Below the pieces are notes generated by a model. The model worked only from the letters and a program-made list of their open reading frames with translations, had not been told where the DNA came from and made no database searches. A program made the position numbers and the translations under genes. From assembly GCA_932294295.1 (NCBI GenBank), contig OW028574.1, positions 10,736,215 through 10,800,214 on the forward strand: a stretch of DNA of 64,000 nucleotides. Reading direction: 5' to 3'. Source of the DNA: Alitta virens. Its lineage: Eukaryota > Annelida > Polychaeta > Phyllodocida > Nereididae. Numbering within the stretch: position 1 is the first letter of the stretch; each line of letters starts with the position of its first letter. Of the stretch, positions 25,105 through 42,595 are shown piece after piece.

Positions 25105-28100
25105 TTACTTTATAACCGATCGAAACATTTCTACTTCATGAATACTTCGGGACAGTCTGGAAAACAGAAACAATACATTTACAAATTGAGATCAGATGCT
25201 GAAGCTTGCAGGTGCCAGAAATATGTAGACCAGTATTAGCAAGGTTGCAAATAGTTGTAACGCAGAGAAATCTTTAAATACTAAATAAATAGGCCAAATG
25301 TAATTTAAAAGGCAATAAAAGCATCCAGTTAAACAATGTCAGCAGTAAAGCCTAAATGACACATAAAAAAGGCATATTTAAGAGAAATTTTGCCCTTTAA
25401 GTTGCAGTGAAAAATAATTTGGTTTGCACAACAGATGAGCTGTGATTGTGTAAAGCAGGAAGTACTGTCACTGAAACAATTACCAATAAAGATGCAGAGC
25501 CAATTAAGATTTCAGATGGTTTACCTCCCAAACGCATTGAACAGTGCCACAATTTCTTGTCTTCTTAGTTGAAACTTCAGATCTTCACTTTTTTGCTTCA
25601 GATCTTGAGTGACAGTGGAATCTGGAGACATCGATTCTCCAGAAAATAATATTTTTAGAGCAGTTCCTAAACCCGTCACCTGAAATTAACAACAAAAAAA
25701 CTAAACTCATTTTATGTGCTATGAATTAAACCATACTGACTATATATATATATACATGCAGTGACTTATCATGATGTCATTTCAACAGTGTTCTCTCTTA
25801 CCTGCAGTTTGCCCCATAATTTGCATTTGTCACAGCCAACACAATCCATGATTCGAGAAATATTCTTGAACTTTTCTTTAAATTCCTTCTGTAATAGTCA
25901 TCCGTTCAAACATGTAGAAATAATACTGATTTCATAACAAATGCATAACTTGCAAGCTTGTTGCCATTCACATTTCACAATCCTCTTAAAGCTACTGGCA
26001 AAATATTTGAAACACAAATTAAATATATCCACTGTGCAATATAATCTGTAACATGATACAAACACACCACAACTACAGTTAATTCTTACCTTTAATTCTG
26101 CTGCATCCTCTCGATCAGATCTGAACAATCGACTCTCATCAAAGTGGTTGGGGAAAGACCTGGTAATTAAAAAGAGGAGAATTCTACAACTACTGCCCTC
26201 TTGTGTTAAGTTCAGATGTTACTTACATCAAAGGATGCTGGCATCTAACGAGTCATATCATGGGGTACTGATATATCTCTCATATTACATGTATTTTTGC
26301 TTGAACCAAAGTTAACAGAACATTAGATTAAATTATTTATTGTATGATCTTTGCATATATATATATGTATATATAAGTTGCAACTATGCGAAACTCAAAT
26401 TAATTCAGGTGTTCTACTGGATTTCAACTTGGAATCTTAGGATCCGATGTTATAGACATTCGTAACTAAAATTAGTTTCAGTCAAAAGTAGAAAAAGCTT
26501 TGCAATACTAACTTAACAACGTTCAGCAATTCACGAACAGCATCTTTCACTTCATCATCTTCCTTGTCATCTCCCGTGTAATAAAATTCCTGAACAAGAA
26601 AGTGGTGAAGAAGACATTAGTGCATTCAAATCAGGGTACATTGGCCAGCTCTGCTGAAGGTCCCAAGTTCGATCCCCGGCCCAGGAAATCTTCATGAGCT
26701 ACATCCCAGTCAATCGCATTAGACAAATTGAAGTAGCCTAGTACTCGGTGTCTCACTGTGTCTGCTGAGGCAAGTAAAAACCCCACCCATGAGACATTGA
26801 CAAGACTGCATTGGACAAAAGGAAACACAACCAGTTGGGTCTTTTATCTTAAGCACCAAGACCAACTTTGGTAATAACGTTACCAATCTTTATGAGGCTT
26901 GAGCGTATGAGAATATTATACAGCCGGACCAACTTAGGGCTGTTCCATTTTAAAGTGTGGGGTGGGGGTGGACCTGAAAATAATCAGACACCCCCCCCCC
27001 CCCCCACCCCCGCTTTTTGTTTTTTGAAGACCTTCTCCACACCCCCTTTCTCTAAATAAGGATATTAAGAAAACACTGGTCAACCACCTCCCTCTCCCTC
27101 TCTTGTTCTCTTTTGGAGAAACCCCCCCCCCCCCCTCATGCTCCCCCGCTTTTTCAAAAAATCATCCTGTCCACCCACGCCCCACACTTTTAAATGGAAC
27201 AGCCCTTATAATGAACTATTTGAGACTGTCAAAGTGTTCGTCAAATTTTTTTACATAATGCTGGAAAGGTTATTAATAATGCAGCATTTCTTGAATGATA
27301 AGTACTAACCTTTTCCAAGTACGGAGCAGCTTTTGCCAATGCTCTTAGTTCCACTAAATAAGTGAAATAAAGATTCTTCAACCACTGAGGCCCTCGGCCA
27401 TATGTTGTGCTAGGGCCGAAACGATTTTGAAATTCTTCCACATTCATCCCCCATCTGTCCGGAAGAACACCTATCTTGTCTGTCAAATCAAAAGGGTCAG
27501 AGTTAACGAAGAAACTAGTATGGTTCCAACTGTCTGTGATTGTCTGTACACAATTCCATTGTCCGTTTTTTTTTCTTTCTTCGTTTTTGGTTTTTAAATG
27601 ACATATTCCACCTTCCTATATTTCAACTACACAACTCTCCTTGATTCAACATCTATTAACAAATGGCCTCAATGAGGTAGGGTAAAGTAATTTTTAAAGA
27701 CACTTATGTATGGTCAACTTTGAATGGTTTAAATTGAGAGGGGGCCTCAATACTGAGGTTATTACCTTGAAAGAGGTACATCGCACTTAAGTGGATGTTG
27801 ATGCTGGCGTGAAGGCCAGAGATGAGTCGGTAAAAAGCCCGTTTCTCCAAACATAAACCTTCAGAAAAAAAAAGAAAAAATCATTAGTAAAAAAAGTCAC
27901 TTATATTCATCACTGTTTAATATCATCAGCAATATTTTTTCCCCCAGAAATAAATCACTATTTTATTGCTCATCTAAAAGCAAAGAACAGGTTTAATAAA
28001 AGACAGTAGTCTAGTCCCTTTTTCCTATTAAGAGCTTGTATTATACTAAGAATAGGAATGAACAAGAAGTACACAGAAACAAGGTTAAAGGTCATGGGCA

Positions 28101-31100
28101 GTGCAGCCCTCAAAGGCAAGTTCCTGCCACTCACAAGGGCTGTGTACAAGGAATGGAAAATACAATCAGTAGTAGACCTAATACTTTTATGGAAAACATG
28201 CAGCAAGTTTTAAAAATAAAGCAGCGCTAGTCATGCTTCATAATAATGACACTATCAACAGGGGCAAATCATGCCCGTCCGGTCTTTACACTGAGCCACA
28301 ACAAATTACAACACGCTGAAAAACTAATGCTATCCTAAATAATACTAAAATCAACTGCTATTATTGAAGAACATATATTATTGCTGTATGCTGTTATATA
28401 TGAGTTTACAAATCGTTCGAGCTCCAGGCAACAGAAAAAAAACTTGATATTGAATGCATAATTTATATATCCATATAATACTTAATATCAGTGTTTTTTT
28501 TATTTTCTTATTCTTCAGGTGCATCATCGTAAACTTATACTGACAAACCAGAAATAATGTACGAACATCTGCTTTCTTAATAGTATGATTTCCCATTAAA
28601 TCTACCATCTTATTCATATATATAAATACAATAACTGAAGAGATGTTGCAATAAAACGATTTTTTGAGAAACTTCAATTAAATGACCATAATGCTATTAA
28701 AATCATGGCTGTTTTGATGCAAGCATTGCTAAGGAACATCGTAATAAAACTGTTTGGCCATATATTTGAGGAGCGCATTTAACAGGTCTGTTAGGTGCAT
28801 TACTTCATACACTAAAGTACAACACAAATGTACTTCAAATTTATTTTGTTGAAAAGAAAATGCACACATTCTAGTAGACTACAGACAGGATCAATAAGTA
28901 TGAAATATTGAGAGCAATTATATAGTCGCCTCTACTATGACCAATACACAAAGATAAATAATTCATGATTTTGAAAGAGGAAAGAATAGACTGTTAGCAG
29001 AGTGCTAGCATAAAACAAACGAATAATATAGTTTGACTCCAAGTCAAAAATTGCAACAAAAGCAATAACTGTGAAATGCCAATTCTTATCAACTAGTATC
29101 TAATTTCTTATGTAAAGTGCAGAAACTAGAGCTATATTTTCCTTTTTAGTGTTTTATTAATATGTGATACTATGTTTTGCCAAGTTGGCACTGTGCCAAC
29201 TAAGTATACTGAAAGCTAAGTGCTCAGCAACATGGTGACATTTATCCAAATGGTCATTTTCATATTAAATGAACTGGTTTTTTATCACCTCCAGGTCAAT
29301 TTTACTTGCAAGTTCTTGTACTGTGAAATAAGATTTGATTCAACTATGAAACTATGGCTGAGAGGGCTTTTTAGTGACACTGAGATTATGATGGATGCCA
29401 TCTAAACAAATTACTGCAATGAAAGTCTGCATCTTTTTCTTATTTTCCTAGTTTACTTGAAAATAAACACTTTGTCCAAAATAAAAAAAATGTACACCTC
29501 TGAATGAAGTAATATTGTTTGTGATACTTTTGAAGAACTAAACACTATTGCACAACTACATATGTACCCTGCACAGCTGTATCTACCCATGCACTTTGCT
29601 TTACATATTATCATGATTATTGAAGAGGCTATCAACACATGCATTTCTAATTTATAGGAATACGCCACAAACAATTGCTAATCTATTGCCATGCACTGGG
29701 ATTAGAGAGAGAGACACTACTAGGGTTAGCTTGAAGTATTCTTGCATTACAACTTAAAAATTGCAAAATGTTATAGTAATCTAGAGCGCAATTGCGAAAA
29801 TCTAAGGATAAAATTTGACACATATGCACACATCTGCCAACAGATGATTATTCAAAAGACCATTTCATCAAAATTTTCATCATATTAATTGTTTACACAG
29901 CATACAGCTGGCTTAACCTAGCAATATTTCACACAGCAAAGCAATCATCAAGTGTACGTGGTGATACCACGGGTGATAAAGAAATTTGACTTGTGGGTCA
30001 TCTGTTGTCAGTGTGTTTGTTAAAAGATGTAAAGTGTAAAAAAGGCAGACAAGAAGTCCATAAAATGACCTAAAAACACATCATAATAAATTACCTTCAT
30101 CTGCCGAAGCACCTGAATTTAAACAAATAAAAATTAATAGCACCTTAACCTTTTAATATAATATGGTTCATAAAAAAAACATTGGATTTGCAAAAGCAGG
30201 AGAAGCAGCTGGATCATATACAGTTCAAATCTAACACAATTAGCTCAGGCAATTACTTCTCAGATATGCAAGAAAAATTATCAATAAACATGTATAATAC
30301 ATTTTATTATTTGTACAAATTTCACTCAGCATTCGTAAATCAATATTCATCTGAAAAAAGAAACGCATAATTTGAACATGAAACATACATGCCATTCAGC
30401 GACAACCCTCAGCTCATGGCCGAAGGTAAAGAGCCATATTTTTTGTTGAAGGAAATAATTAAATAAGTATAAGCCTCGATGACCAGGTGGACATGCATTA
30501 CACAGATTAATCAACTAAGTTCACCAGACTACTACTACAGTACTTCGGTTAGGTGTGAGAAAGACAAATATTGCAACCAAAAGACCACAGTATATTTTAC
30601 AACAAGCTTGTATTGTTACGCTTTTCTAGCAATTGTGTGAATTTGAGAGAAGCTCTGGCAGCATGCTGCAGCAATTCAGTTCATACAACCACTATTTTTC
30701 TTTTGTACAGCACCCGCATTTTAAGATGAAGTCTTGTAGCGTTAATTACAGTTCTTGCAATTGATTGCTCTAAGCAAGTAAATTAAGTGTAAGCATTTGT
30801 ACAGTGTGGTGTGTGATGGAGCAAATGGAACGTGAAAAGAGAGTTGACTAAACTAAAAACTAAAAGTTGTCAAAATAAAAACTGACAATAAAATAATGAG
30901 AAACTGACAACAACTTTAAGATATGTTAGACAGAAAGGAAATTTACAAGGTCTAGGTGTTAGGGAGGTAAGGCTAGTCTCAAGTTTTACCTGTTGTATCT
31001 GAGCCTGTTGTAAAACGATCGAATAAAAAAAGAAGCTGTAGTAATGCATTCCAAATATGCTTCGCTTTAATGCAATATGTAAAACAGTCAACACACGATT

Positions 31101-34100
31101 TGCAACAATCTCAAATAGCAAGCTTTTAGCTTATTATATGCATTATGAAAATAAATATAACACATGTAATTGAAAAAATAAAGTGGAATATCTGTATTCA
31201 TATCTTTAAGCCATAATACAAAAAAATCGTTGGGACAAATATACGACAACTTCTAATAATTGCAAGACAGTAATATGACAAAATTATAGGCCAATTTACA
31301 CAGTCAAGCAGAGTCTGGCAATTGATGAGCTTGATTACCATGGCAATCATTCCACAATAGCAAGCACATATATCTTAAATAACATGCCAGGCCCTGGGAT
31401 ACACTTGAATTTACTCATATAAAGAAGAAGAAACCTCAACCCCGCATGAATTAATCACCTTATTTGGCTAACAATTGATGTTGTTTATGTTGGTTATCTA
31501 TAAATTAACAGCATCATGAGGGAGACGGCACAAATTGTACAATGCACATTTTGAAACCCAAAAAACATATTTTGTACCTGACCCTGATGAAGGTCGTCTG
31601 ATTAGTCATGACATCTCTTGTTAATAAAAAAAAAACAGATTTTGCAGAGAAGCCTTCTCGACAAAAAGCCACTTCTGTTTCTATGATTCTACTGCAGTCA
31701 AACCCAACAAAAGAGACCAGCCAAGTGAATGCTAAAATGGCAACAATTCTAAAAACGTTTCCGTTGCCCCAAAATTATGATTGCAATTAAACGAACAATC
31801 AGAATTAAAATCAAATTGGTATCTACCTCAGCATTTCACAGGAGTGGTCTAAAATGTGGGGCTCCACTTTAATCAAAAGCTTTCCTTGCTTTGGTGATTT
31901 GTGGATGGGATTGTTGTAAAATTCAAAGATACATTATGCTGTAATATATATTTTAAAGACACAAGGAACGACTCATCATTCAAGATAATGACAAAAGTCG
32001 CACTGTATCGCATAGAAGTAGGTTGTCATTGATATCAATTTTTCATTCGATATCGATATCAGTATTCCACTTTCGATATTGCAATAAAGCAAAATCGCAC
32101 ACATTTTGTATTATCAGCATTCCCAGTTAGAAATGGAACCATTAGTCACAGGAGTATATCTCCCAAATCATTGTGAAACCATTTTGCAATTTGGGGCAGG
32201 GAGTGTAATCAAATGCTTATCATAGCACAAATGTCAATTATAGAGGATAAACAATGAATCGAAACATGAATTTTTCTATTTTTCGATTTGATATCAAAAT
32301 TTTCTCAATTCATGGATATAAAGCTTATCAATAACAACCCCACATAGAAGTGTTAGAAGATCACGCTTTCAATAAATTTATTTGAGTTTTAACGCTATAG
32401 AACACACAAATTTCTGAGAAATACATCAGTCCTAGATGATAATAGAAGACTCACAATAACGTACAATTCAGATATCAGAAAAAAAAACTTGAACTATACA
32501 ACAACACTTCACAATATCTAACACAAAAGTTTGTTCCAAGACAGAGAATCAGGAAGTAAGAAAACATCAGTTGGCCAGAAAATTTTCCTGTTTTTAGTAG
32601 GAACAACGGTTTCAGATCCTTTTATGTTTTGTTGCATCAGAAAACAATGATCTTGCACTGAATCTGTGGTAAACTGCACAAAATTTGTTGTCGACTCATC
32701 TGCACAAAATTTAGACAGATTGCACTTGTAGTCAAACACTGAAAATTACTGTTCATACAGTTATTTTTTGGATAATTAACATTGTTGTTATGACACATGT
32801 ATCTTTTTGATGCTCTGCTGTCAATAAAATCCTATATATATATATATATATATGTATTAATTACCCCACTAAAAACAGGAATGATTCTGAAATCAGTCAA
32901 AGACACTTTTAGAGATCTAGGATCAAGCAAATTACCATGATCGGTTTTTCCATCAGATTTACCATCTACAGAATTAAAATCACGCTTTTAAATTAAAATA
33001 TTATGACACTTCTACAATTATGTACACAAAAGTTTATGCTACAACTAAAAACAAAATGACAAATGCTAACAATTCATTGGTGCCAGTCTATATACAAATA
33101 AATTTCATTGAAAGAAACTTGAAGGGTTAGTCCATACTAACTAGCGGGCAAATTCAAGCGACTACCACTAAAAACAAAACCAAAAAGAAGAATACTAAGC
33201 CACCTACCTCTTCTTTGCATCAAGTAAGTGAATTCTCTTTTTTCAGCACTGAAAAAATGGGGAACAAATGTATACCAATGCACTTAAATTTAAAGTCATC
33301 ACTACTAAAATTATTATTTATGGCCTTATATGGATTGAACAAGACATACGTGAAGCAGTTTTCTTCATAAATGGAACTCCATATGCGATGAGGAGACTCC
33401 CCCTTGTAGCCCGTGTATCTCTCTGGGTTCAATTTGAGGTCAACATATGTCAATCCATTGGAAGTTTCATCTGCAAAGTGTATAGGTCAACAAATTTACA
33501 ACATTTTATAGGCCTAAATATGTAGAGTTACATGTCATAAGTCTGTTAGATCATTATAACTCTGTTATTTGGTGTTACGACAACAAAGCTACAATTTCCA
33601 AAAGGTCAGCAGTTCATCGCACCATTAATGCCAGGGATTGACTCAATTTGAACCTTCGGTCATCTTAGATAATTCTAGTGTGCATGTTTAAATTATGAAA
33701 GCAAGACACTTACCATCAAGTTCGCAAAAATTTTCCTGTGCATCGTCATGTTTTTTCCAGTCCTGAAAGGCTTCTTGACTTTCTACACTGCAATTTGAAA
33801 ACATAGACCACTCACGCAACAACCCTCAGCTGAAACACATTTGCATGTGTTCCCTTTAATAAAATAGCAATATCTTCAATATACATCATGAATAAATCAT
33901 TGCGGTACATAAATAACAGTGTTCCAGCTACGCCATTTGAGCATGGCGCTGCGACATGCCCGACCCGATTTGGTCAGCGCCACGCCCCAAATTAAGTGAA
34001 GACCCTTTTTTATTTTGCTTTTCAACTAGCTTGGCGCCCTTTATGAGTCTATTTAGGTGCCCTAATATTCTTGTGCGCCATTCCCAATTCAAATCCTAGC

Positions 34101-37100
34101 TTGAACACTAAATAACATCTGGCATCCGGTCTACAATATCTATACAATTCAACATGATGCTTTCTTCACTAATGTTGAGACAAAAGAGTACATTATTTTG
34201 GAATTCAGACTGACCTGATTGTTCTGTCGAGATCACCCAGTTTTTCATCATCACAGCTCGCCTCCTCCTGCGCTTCAGCAGCATACTATCAGAAAGAATT
34301 ACAAATCATACGCATCATTGTCTGAATTTGTTTCATATAAATATTTTTGTCCGATGTATCGCAATGTCGATGTAGTATATTTACCTTATTTTTGGCTTTT
34401 GAACCATTCTGTCTCAAACCATCAGGCAAATCATCCTGAAAGTCAAAAGTAAGACGTTAGGCTTTTAACTTACAACTCATACAAAGCAGCTTGCCAGCCA
34501 CAGGCAGACGTAATGATGAGAAGATGTGGCTTGGATCCTGCACCCAGCTGCATATTCAAAGTTCACCCTATCAGCGAGGGGTCTTACTTGAATCAATAGA
34601 TCAACTCAGATGTTCAAAATTCTAAACAAATCCATATTTTCCAAGAAATAACAGTTTCCTCACCTCACTGCAGCCATTAACATGACAATCTTTCAGTGAA
34701 CACCTGCCATCATCAGGCCAAAATGGACATTCTTTATGGAGGTTAGCCTGAAAGGAAAGACGTGCATGAACATAATGATGAAAATCGCAACCAAATATAT
34801 TATAAAATCTATATTTTAATAATTCATCAATATCAATATATATTATAAAAAGTAAGACCTGATGTCACCTGAATAAATTTTTTGAACTCCTATTATATTG
34901 ATATATATATATTAGTGCTATAATATATGAGACTATATTGATATATATCCTTTTTTTCAACTTATACCTTTACCAAATCAAAGCTATAACATGACAAAGA
35001 TTTAGACACAGATTTACAAGATTTCAAAAGCTTTAAATCTCTTTTACTGTGTACATTATCTGTTTTCATTTTCTTTATCGTCACTTCAGATCAATCTTCA
35101 GAGTTGTAAATTCTTACCCGCCAGTATCTGAAGTAATCTCGGGATAACAGGCTGTTCAGCCGAGGATAAATTTTCAAGTTATTAAAGGAATCAACTGATT
35201 GCACACTACACGAACAGTCATCTATTTCTCCTTGTAACTGAAAAGCAAAAGTAAAACAGAGTCATTAACAAGATGATTGCAGGCACCGGTTTTTAAATAC
35301 AGTTACTGCATCCCATTAATATAGCCAGACAGACCAGCCATTAAACAATGTTAAACTGGGCAGTATGAATCATTAAAAAAAAAGAGCATTAATTTTGTTA
35401 CAGGTACAGGAATGTGGCATAAAGCACAAATTCGGTCGGAAAATAACGTTATACAATTCACACAGTCTAAGATTTCTATTATCATGATCAATATATGATG
35501 ATATGTAAAACTCCTTTTATTACAGCATTTTTTCACTGTACTTGTTGAGGGAATCATTTTGAGTCACTTCAAAGCTTGGAAAAAGAAATTAAATGGCCAG
35601 CATCAAATTTTACCCATAATAAACATCAGTCGAGTGTGTTCTAATATCATTAAAATAAAATAAAAAATGACAGCGACACAATATTTTTTTAAAAAGTCTG
35701 TGTTTATCAAGCGGACATGTCCAGCTGTCCACTTCAATCTAATTGGCAACCAATGGCACCAATGGCAACCAATTGCCACAAGTCTGCATGACAACACACG
35801 AAACAGTTTAACGACCCTTCATATTGATGTTTGTACATGTACACAATGCTGCCAGTGCAAATATGATGACTGCATTATTAATTCTATTAGTTTATGACCA
35901 AATAAGTAGCGCAGCATTGAAAGTGTCAAGGTTTTGGCATCTTACCTGTCTTAAGAAGACCTCAATTAGGCACATGTATCAATTTGTGACATTGAGATTT
36001 TCATTAAACATTGTTAAAACTCAACATACATTTTAATGTTTAACATGTTTAACAACATTTAAACATCTCCACACTATTACTTAATTGAATATCTTTTTGT
36101 GATAAATCAGTTTTGTGATTTGCAAAGTAGATAGATAACCTTGATCTATTGGTGCAACTTATTAAGATCCAATATCTTTATTCTATCATTCAACAGTTCG
36201 ATCATAAATTATGATTAAATCTAATGCACAAAATGTTGAAGAACGAGCATCATTTTTTCATTTGCCATGCACATCGCACAATAAAACCTAAGCCTTATAT
36301 TTTTCTCTTTGAAGTATTCAATTTTTGAGAATCAAGGGAACTTGTAAGTTGTTCATGGCGAAACACTCACACACTGATTAGCAACACTTCACAACATATT
36401 TTTGACTGCTTTAATTTACACTAAAAGCATATACAGTTTTATGCATCTTCATAAATATTAACATTAGCTGTTTTATTAAACCAGTGAATTTGTTTGTTGA
36501 CATGAAGTACTTTGAAAACTCGAACCATTTAAACGTCATGATCACGCGAGGTTGGCTTTGTTGGAAATTTGAAAAGGATCGCAAAGCTCTCACTCAGAGC
36601 TATTCATCAAATGCAAGTTTTTGATTAGCCGCAAAATAGAATGAACTATGGCTAATCAGTCAACTTCATGAAGCCAGCTATCGCTTATATTATAAAGCCA
36701 TGTTTCGAATCACAACTAATATAATTCAGTAGACAATGATTTACTGGAGTAATTCACAACTACATATGAAATATCCCCTTCGTACATTTTACACTCCCAA
36801 CAAATCAGAAAATCTAAACAATAAACTGATAAAGGATTTGGAAACTGACCAAGAAACTTAACAGCTTTAGTGAGGAAAATGATGTCATATGCAATTTCAT
36901 TAATGGATTGATAATATTTGAAATTGAAGGAATCACTTTTCAGTGGCATTTTACCTTTTTTCATTGTTTCCACATTATCATGATAATGTGTGTCATTTTA
37001 AAATTTGAATTGGTAACACACAGATCCAGGCATTCCATGGCTTGGGAATATGCCGTACACATCAACATTTAACCATAATGCAGCACACAGAGAAAATCTC

Positions 37101-38518
37101 TGTATGCATCAGTATATAGCAATATCATTATTATGTTCATTCACACATTTAGATGTGTACATGTAAATAAATATAATCAAATGTACACATATAAATTAAA
37201 TCTGATTATCTATATTACAAAGCAAATTAATTCAAACTAAGATTATCTATCATAAAATTTACTTCATATTTTGTCCGTTGATCGCCCAATATATATATAT
37301 ATATAGTCTCTAACTTGTGACATTTCTCTCACAAAACTGGAGGAAGTTGCAATTTTTGTGGCTTGCAACTAGTGTTGATTCAAGTAATGTAATACAGCAT
37401 GTTGCAAACGATCTATAAAGATCAGAAAAGTTTCATATGGACCTCTGCTGCCAAAACATACACTCCCACACAGTGGCCTGAGGGCAAATATACACTGTAA
37501 ATTTTTTACTGTTTTTCCAGCTGACACCACACTAGAAGATGGAGTGAGTGATCTATCTATCATCCAATGAGAACAAATTAATGATGGATGGACTGAGTTA
37601 CATTGAAAATTAATTTAATCTAGCAAAAGTATATAAAATTCAGGGGTTTTAATTAAGATTGTTAATTTTACATTGTTTTAGTCTCAGACTCGCAGAATTT
37701 GTCAGTTACTAACAATTGTGAAGTTTATTCCTAACAAAATAATTTTAAAACAATCTATATTTTCATTATTATTAGTCATTTGAACTCATATTATGAGCAT
37801 GGAGGAAAGGTTACATTCCTCAAATCTTTATTCTTACTTTAATATTTATCTTTTTTTTGTCTGTATATCATTTATCAGGCATGATGGAAAACCATGTCCT
37901 GGACAAAATTTCTTCCATTACGTGGCACAAAATGATGGTTCTATCAACATATTGTTGCTGATATTTAATGCCAAGTCATCATTCCTATCACAAATTTGCA
38001 TTTTATATAAAACTAAAAGGCAAATGAGGGAACAACAGTTCAACAACTAGGATGCACAGTGTATTTATACACAGAGCCTGTCAGAGGAATGATTCACATT
38101 GTACTGAATCACTTTTCCCTCAAATTATCTGGAATTGTCAATTGATCTATCCAGTTTAGACATAATTGAATATAATCGATGAATATGGAATAAGCAAAAC
38201 AAATCTACAAGCAATTACTGAGACAAATGAACTTATTACGTCTTAAGAGGTCTACTCGGTCTATGACCCAAACAAACTAACATAACAGAATGATGAAACC
38301 TTCAGTATTAAAGTACATTTGTGTGAACAACCATACATTATATATGAACTTATATGAATGTACTCTATGTCACAATTAATGATCTTATATAAATGCTTAT
38401 TATCTGATATCACACTCACCTTACAAAAGCAGCTCTCCCCAACCTTATGTGTGTCTTCTAGACAAACAATGTGCACAAATGACAATAAAGTCACAGAGAT
38501 CAAAATGATTTTAGCCAT
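25105..38518 (-). CDS. ERO1: ERO1 endoplasmic reticulum oxidoreductin (complete)
   Basis: FAD-dependent thiol oxidase of the ER lumen that reoxidises protein disulfide isomerase, passing electrons to O2. Seventeen coding exons, 5' to 3': 38420-38518, 35118-35237, 34664-34747, 34385-34435, 34215-34285, 33714-33787, 33350-33470, 33208-33248, 32936-32965, 30095-30112, 27766-27858, 27310-27470, 26513-26589, 26090-26159, 25802-25888, 25525-25679 and 25105-25156 (TAA). All phases join, giving 467 residues, close to the usual metazoan length. Residues 1-20 look like a signal peptide ([18 protein letters not shown]). The outer active-site pair is Cys94/Cys99 (KDCHVNGC) and the inner CxxCxxC is CVGCDKC at 386-392. 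Core motifs [25 protein letters not shown] and [11 protein letters not shown] are intact. The segment after YEENCF, from three small exons, is divergent and is the least certain part. In-frame upstream ATGs could extend the N-terminus. Head to head with NDUFAF7. Confidence 0.96.
26640..26830 (+). mobile_element. SINE-like copy with B box and body
   Basis: AAGTTCGATCCCCGG resembles a B box. It is followed by GCTACATCCCAGTC and the body GTCTGCTGAGGCAAGTAAAA then ACCCCACCCATGAG. Lies in an ERO1 intron, antisense to the gene. Confidence 0.6.
26937..27204. mobile_element. Harbinger-like foldback MITE with TTA duplication
   Basis: The left end GGGCTGTTCCATTTTAAAGT (then GTGGGG) pairs with the right end CCCACACTTTTAAATGGAAC (then AGCCC). 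TTA lies directly outside both ends. Three-base TWA duplications are typical of PIF/Harbinger. The interior is C/T-rich with two C runs. In an ERO1 intron. Confidence 0.65.
32020..32342. mobile_element. MITE with 9-bp flanking repeat in an ERO1 intron
   Basis: CATAGAAGT occurs directly on both sides (32011-32019, 32343-32351). The left end GGTTGTCATTGATAT is the imperfect inverse of the right end TTATCAATAACAACC. A related, right-truncated copy lies at 45682-46005. Confidence 0.75.
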
Positions 38519-39132
38519 TCTTGGAGGTTTAATTCCAAGCAGGGTTGTTGTGGATCCTTCCAGACCAAATATACGATTGTAAAGTGTCACATCACATATA
38601 CATGAGGAAGTTATGAATGGGCCCTTCACTAACAATGGCGTGTAACAATCAGATAGGCTAGAACTGTCACTCAATGACGAAACATCCCATAGCAGTGTTT
38701 TGATTCCGCACGTGCAAACATGAAGATAGTTTTGGCCTCCTCCGCCCTGATAAGACGAACGAATTTATGGATTAGTCAATTCGGCTCCAGCTAGAGCTGG
38801 CTCCTGGCGAGTGGAATTCAGTTTAGTTTCAGAATCGCCCCTCTAAAAAATGTCACGATAAATGATAAAACTAACTTCGAGTTTGACTAACATTTATTCT
38901 TCGTGTAACTCGATTTAATGCAAGAAATCCATTATTAATTATTCACAAACAGATTTTTCTAACATAGCCGGCTTCACAAAAAGCCGAAACGTCCTTTCAG
39001 TATCCTACGTGGCAAAACAAACGAGAACGAGGCGGAGGGGAATCCTTGGGAAACCCCTGCGTCCCCCACGTGCGGAATGTCAGAGAAATGTCAACAACAC
39101 TGAGCCAGATCTGTCAACGTTGCTCGTCAACG
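38519..39132. promoter_or_regulatory. Putative bidirectional promoter between ERO1 and NDUFAF7
   Basis: Only 614 bases separate the two divergent start codons, so both 5' UTRs and core promoters must lie here unless there are distant non-coding exons. Two CACGTG palindromes are visible (38709-38714 and 39067-39072), as is TACGTGGC (39006-39013), which contains the ACGTGG core used by basic-zipper unfolded-protein-response factors. That such factors act here is inference. The NDUFAF7 side is more GC-rich than its surroundings. Confidence 0.6.

Positions 39133-42595
<3,463 letters not shown>

Noticed and set aside
31573..31605. Possible extra ERO1 microexon (ACGACCTTCATCAGG...)
   Set aside because: With the better donor it is 20 nt and breaks the frame; the 15-nt version keeps phase but uses a weak donor. 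Flanking exons already join in frame without it.
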